Origin: Enterobacter kobei
GTDB taxonomy: Bacteria; Pseudomonadota; Gammaproteobacteria; Enterobacterales; Enterobacteriaceae
Direction of reading: 5' to 3'
Length of the DNA: 64,000 nt
Assembly: GCF_001729765.1 (NCBI RefSeq)
Contig: NZ_CP017181.1
Span: forward strand, 1,302,001-1,366,000
The notes under the pieces were generated by a model. The model was not told the DNA's origin and ran no database searches. It was given only the letters and a program-made list of their open reading frames with translations. The position numbers and the translations under genes are program-made. Shown in pieces: positions 61,675-64,000 of this stretch. Every line of letters starts with the position of its first letter. Position 1 is the stretch's first letter.

Positions 61675-62958
61675 TTACTGCTTCGGCTCTGCAACCACCT
61701 TGCTACCCAGACCGCGGTTGTTGTATTCCCACATGCGGTTGAAGTTCGCGTCATTCAGATTGCGCTGGACGTTCCCTTTATCATCCACCGCACCGGTATT
61801 GCCGGAGAACGGACGTTTGGAGATCGCGGCATCAGCCCACGGCTTCGCCATGTTAAAGCCTTCGTTGATCACGCTGTCGCGGATCACGACCTGACCGTTA
61901 GTGGCAGAGTCCACATCCAGGGAGCGACCCAGCTGTGCCACGCCGTCACCGGCAGCGTTAAAGCGGCTGTTAACGGCCAGGAAGCCGTAGAACAGGTTAG
62001 ACTGTGTTGCTGGCGCAAACACGTAACCTTCCTGCTGAGTGCGCGAGTTCACCACGCGGAAATCGGTGTTTTCAAATACCACCGCGCCGCGACCGGACAC
62101 CAGATCCACGTCACCTTCAACGTAGCTGTTGGTTACCAGCGTACGGGTCAGGCGGTTGTTCTGCAGCGTGTTCTTAACATCGCTGTTGGTCACGAAGAAG
62201 GTATTCTGACGACCCAGAATGTTGACGTTGTTAATCTGCACCTTATCGCCATCACTACGCAGCGCGACGGCCTGGTGGGTACCGGCATCGACGCTGTCGC
62301 CGAGGGTATTTTGAATGGTCAGGTTTTGCAGCTGCAGGCCATTATTTTGGGACCAGAATACCGCCGAGCACATCAGGCCAACGGTAGCGGAACGCTTGCT
62401 CTGGCAGTTATCAAACATGTACCACGCCGGTTTACCTGGCATATATTTACCGGCCGGGTTCACCAGGCGACGCCAGGTGGTGCTGTCGATTTCGGAATCA
62501 ATCGCCAGGCCAATTTTCACGTCGATTGCTTTTTCGCCCAGACCGTAAAGGGTGATGCTGCCTGGTGCGGCCGGAACATACACGGTGCCTTCGTATTCAC
62601 CCGGCAGGATCGCGATGTACTGGCGAGAGGCGCTGTGTTTGGTAATGGCCGCGTCAACCGCTGCCTGAATGGACGTGTGCGTTACGCCCTGGGCGCCAGC
62701 CGGGCCAACCACGAAGTCAGGCTGTTTCGGCAGGTTAATAGAAGACGGTGTCCACGGCGCAGCGTTAGGATCCATCGCTGAGAAGTAGTGGGCACGGTCG
62801 AAGTTCTTCGCTTCATCAGCGGACAAAATCGGGCGGGACGCGGTGCCCGGTGCTACCTGCTCAGAAGGCAGCTGATCCGGTGGTGTTGAACTGCATGCGG
62901 ATAAGGTCACGCCAAAGGCGAGCGCTAACGCCAGACGGGAAATCCTGGAAATGTTCAA
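61675..62958 (-). CDS. ybhC: YbhC, outer-membrane lipoprotein of the pectinesterase family
   Basis: 427 aa from TTG 62958, which has AGGAGCTCCACC just upstream and gives exactly the E. coli length. Lipobox TLSAC at about residues 18-22 with SS after it. Right-handed beta-helix domain with pectinesterase-like segments: PGEYEGTVYVPA, GLQLQNLTIQNTLGDS and VSGRGAVVFENTDF. The E. coli protein is reported to lack pectinesterase activity and is called a putative thioesterase. An apparent 35-residue longer frame is upstream sequence. Confidence 0.92.
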   Translation of the reverse strand: MNISRISRLALALAFGVTLSACSSTPPDQLPSEQVAPGTASRPILSADEAKNFDRAHYFSAMDPNAAPWTPSSINLPKQPDFVVGPAGAQGVTHTSIQAAVDAAITKHSASRQYIAILPGEYEGTVYVPAAPGSITLYGLGEKAIDVKIGLAIDSEIDSTTWRRLVNPAGKYMPGKPAWYMFDNCQSKRSATVGLMCSAVFWSQNNGLQLQNLTIQNTLGDSVDAGTHQAVALRSDGDKVQINNVNILGRQNTFFVTNSDVKNTLQNNRLTRTLVTNSYVEGDVDLVSGRGAVVFENTDFRVVNSRTQQEGYVFAPATQSNLFYGFLAVNSRFNAAGDGVAQLGRSLDVDSATNGQVVIRDSVINEGFNMAKPWADAAISKRPFSGNTGAVDDKGNVQRNLNDANFNRMWEYNNRGLGSKVVAEPKQ

Positions 62959-63151
62959 GGTGGAGCTCCTGGGTATGCAAGTCTTAAACGGGATAGACGA
63001 AATAGCCTGCTTTTTTATACTAAGTTGAGCGAAACGGGAAGATAAAAAGGGTAAAAGTTGCATTTTTTACCCCCGGGAGGCGGGAAAGTCATCACAAATA
63101 AATAACATTTTCTACCAGAACGGTTGACAGCAGACGGCGGATGAAAATAAA

Positions 63152-63162
63152 TGTCTATACAA
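63152..63162. promoter_or_regulatory. Possible HutC operator upstream of hutI
   Basis: TGTCTATACAA resembles the TTGTATAGACA core of HutC operators known from Klebsiella and Pseudomonas (from memory). It lies about 25 bp before the hutI start. Confidence 0.45.
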
Positions 63163-63183
63163 CCTATGACAAGTGGAATGCCC

Positions 63184-64000
63184 ATGCAGCTTCATCCTGA
63201 CGATGTAATATGGCGAAATGCGCGACTGGCAACGATGGTTCCCGATGCCTCCGCACCCTATGGTCTGAAAGCGCAACACGCCCTGGTCGTGCGCGGTCAA
63301 ACCATCCTGGCCGTGATCCCTGAATCTGACATTCCTTCCGGACACCGTCACTGCATCGATCTACAGGGGCGTCTGGTGACGCCGGGGCTGATTGATTGCC
63401 ATACCCATCTGGTGTTTGGCGGCGACCGCGCGGCAGAGTGGGAGCAGCGCCTGAACGGTGTCTCTTATCAAACCATCAGCGCGCAGGGCGGCGGGATTAA
63501 CGCCACCGTGACTGCGACACGCAACAGTTCGCCGGAAACCCTGTTGAAGCTGGCGCAGCAGCGGCTAGAGCGTCTGATGAATGAAGGCGTGACGACCATA
63601 GAAATTAAATCGGGATACGGACTTAACGCGGATGCCGAAGAGAAAATGTTGCTGGTTGCTCGCCAGCTTAGTCTGAGTAATCTGGTCGAGATTAGCCCGA
63701 CGCTTCTGGCGGCACATGCCGTCCCTGCGGAATACCGACAGGATCCGGATGCGTATCTCACGCTGGTCTGCGAGCAGATCATGCCCACGCTGTGGCAAAA
63801 AGCGTTATTTGAAGCGGTAGATGTGTTTTGTGAAAACGTCGGCTTTACCCCGTCGCAAACCGAGCGCCTTTTCCAGGCCGCCACCGCGCTGGGTATTCCG
63901 GTGAAAGGGCATGTTGAGCAGCTGTCTAATCAGGGCGGTGCGGCGCTGGTCAGCCAGTATAAAGGGCTGTCAGCGGATCATATCGAATATCTCGACGACG
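63184..64000 (+). CDS. hutI: Imidazolonepropionase HutI (3' end outside window)
   Basis: Third enzyme of histidine breakdown: opens imidazolone propionate. The first 272 codons are present of about 407 in the Salmonella enzyme. Amidohydrolase metal motif [29 protein letters not shown], and [11 protein letters not shown] near the edge. ATG 63184 matches the family N-terminus; in-frame ATGs at 63151, 63166 and 63178 are alternatives. Absent from E. coli K-12, present in Klebsiella, Salmonella and Enterobacter. Confidence 0.95.
   Translation, partial: MQLHPDDVIWRNARLATMVPDASAPYGLKAQHALVVRGQTILAVIPESDIPSGHRHCIDLQGRLVTPGLIDCHTHLVFGGDRAAEWEQRLNGVSYQTISAQGGGINATVTATRNSSPETLLKLAQQRLERLMNEGVTTIEIKSGYGLNADAEEKMLLVARQLSLSNLVEISPTLLAAHAVPAEYRQDPDAYLTLVCEQIMPTLWQKALFEAVDVFCENVGFTPSQTERLFQAATALGIPVKGHVEQLSNQGGAALVSQYKGLSADHIEYLDD

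Noticed and set aside
60564..61754. 396-codon minus-strand ORF opposite pgl
   Set aside because: Antisense shadow of pgl that also runs through the pgl terminator and REP.

Overview
The window is a stretch of chromosomal backbone from an enterobacterium of the Escherichia/Enterobacter/Klebsiella group. Almost every protein is close to its E. coli K-12 counterpart in sequence and length, and the gene order follows the E. coli speF to pgl region. Three departures point away from E. coli itself. ybfA is followed directly by phr and ybgI, without rhsC, ybgA or dtpD. ybhC follows pgl directly. A histidine-utilisation gene (hutI), absent from E. coli K-12, starts at the right edge. An Enterobacter-like genus is my best guess, but the species cannot be fixed from this sequence. 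No prophage, integrative element, CRISPR array or intact insertion sequence is visible.

Layout, left to right. 1-2.5 kb: speF (3' end cut off) with its ornithine-sensing leader peptide gene speFL. 2.8-10.5 kb: the potassium operon kdpFABC-DE on the minus strand, with a KdpE operator. 10.9-16.6 kb: ybfA, phr, ybgI, the 5-oxoprolinase genes pxpB-pxpC-pxpA and nei. 16.7-28.2 kb: the TCA-cycle cluster gltA (minus), sdhCDAB and sucABCD (plus). 28.3-33.8 kb: the mannosyl-glycerate genes mngR (minus) and mngAB. 34.5-37.6 kb: cytochrome bd oxidase cydABX-ybgE. 37.7-43.4 kb: ybgC-tolQRAB-pal-cpoB, the envelope-spanning Tol-Pal system. 43.5-44.1 kb: five tRNA genes (four Lys, one Val) and a tRNA-tail-containing, cloverleaf-like insert. 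44.3-47.5 kb: nadA-pnuC (NAD), zitB and ybgS. 47.8-49.7 kb: aroG and gpmA, convergent. 49.9-54.1 kb: galETKM. 54.3-59.6 kb: the molybdate block modF, modE, acrZ and modABC. 59.6-64 kb: ybhA, pgl, ybhC and the start of hutI.

The regulatory DNA is well preserved. Recognisable operators include those for KdpE (kdp), FNR (cyd), NadR (nadA), TyrR (aroG), Fur (gpmA), GalR/CRP (gal, both operators 113 bp apart) and ModE (modA). There are also a palindrome between mngR and mngA, a CRP-like site there and another upstream of sdhC, REP elements and several factor-independent terminators.

The most unusual feature is a pattern of damage. Three otherwise well-conserved genes (pxpB, nadA, modF) each carry one frameshift. 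Each is repaired by adding a single C/G to a short C/G run, and each repaired protein then has exactly the E. coli length as I recall it. In addition, nei has ATA where its ATG should be. Base-calling or assembly error is the simplest explanation, but real mutation is not excluded. I found no convincing undescribed multi-gene system. The best candidates for a second look are the 38-bp palindrome after ybfA, the cloverleaf-like insert in the tRNA operon, and the SpeFL sequence variant.
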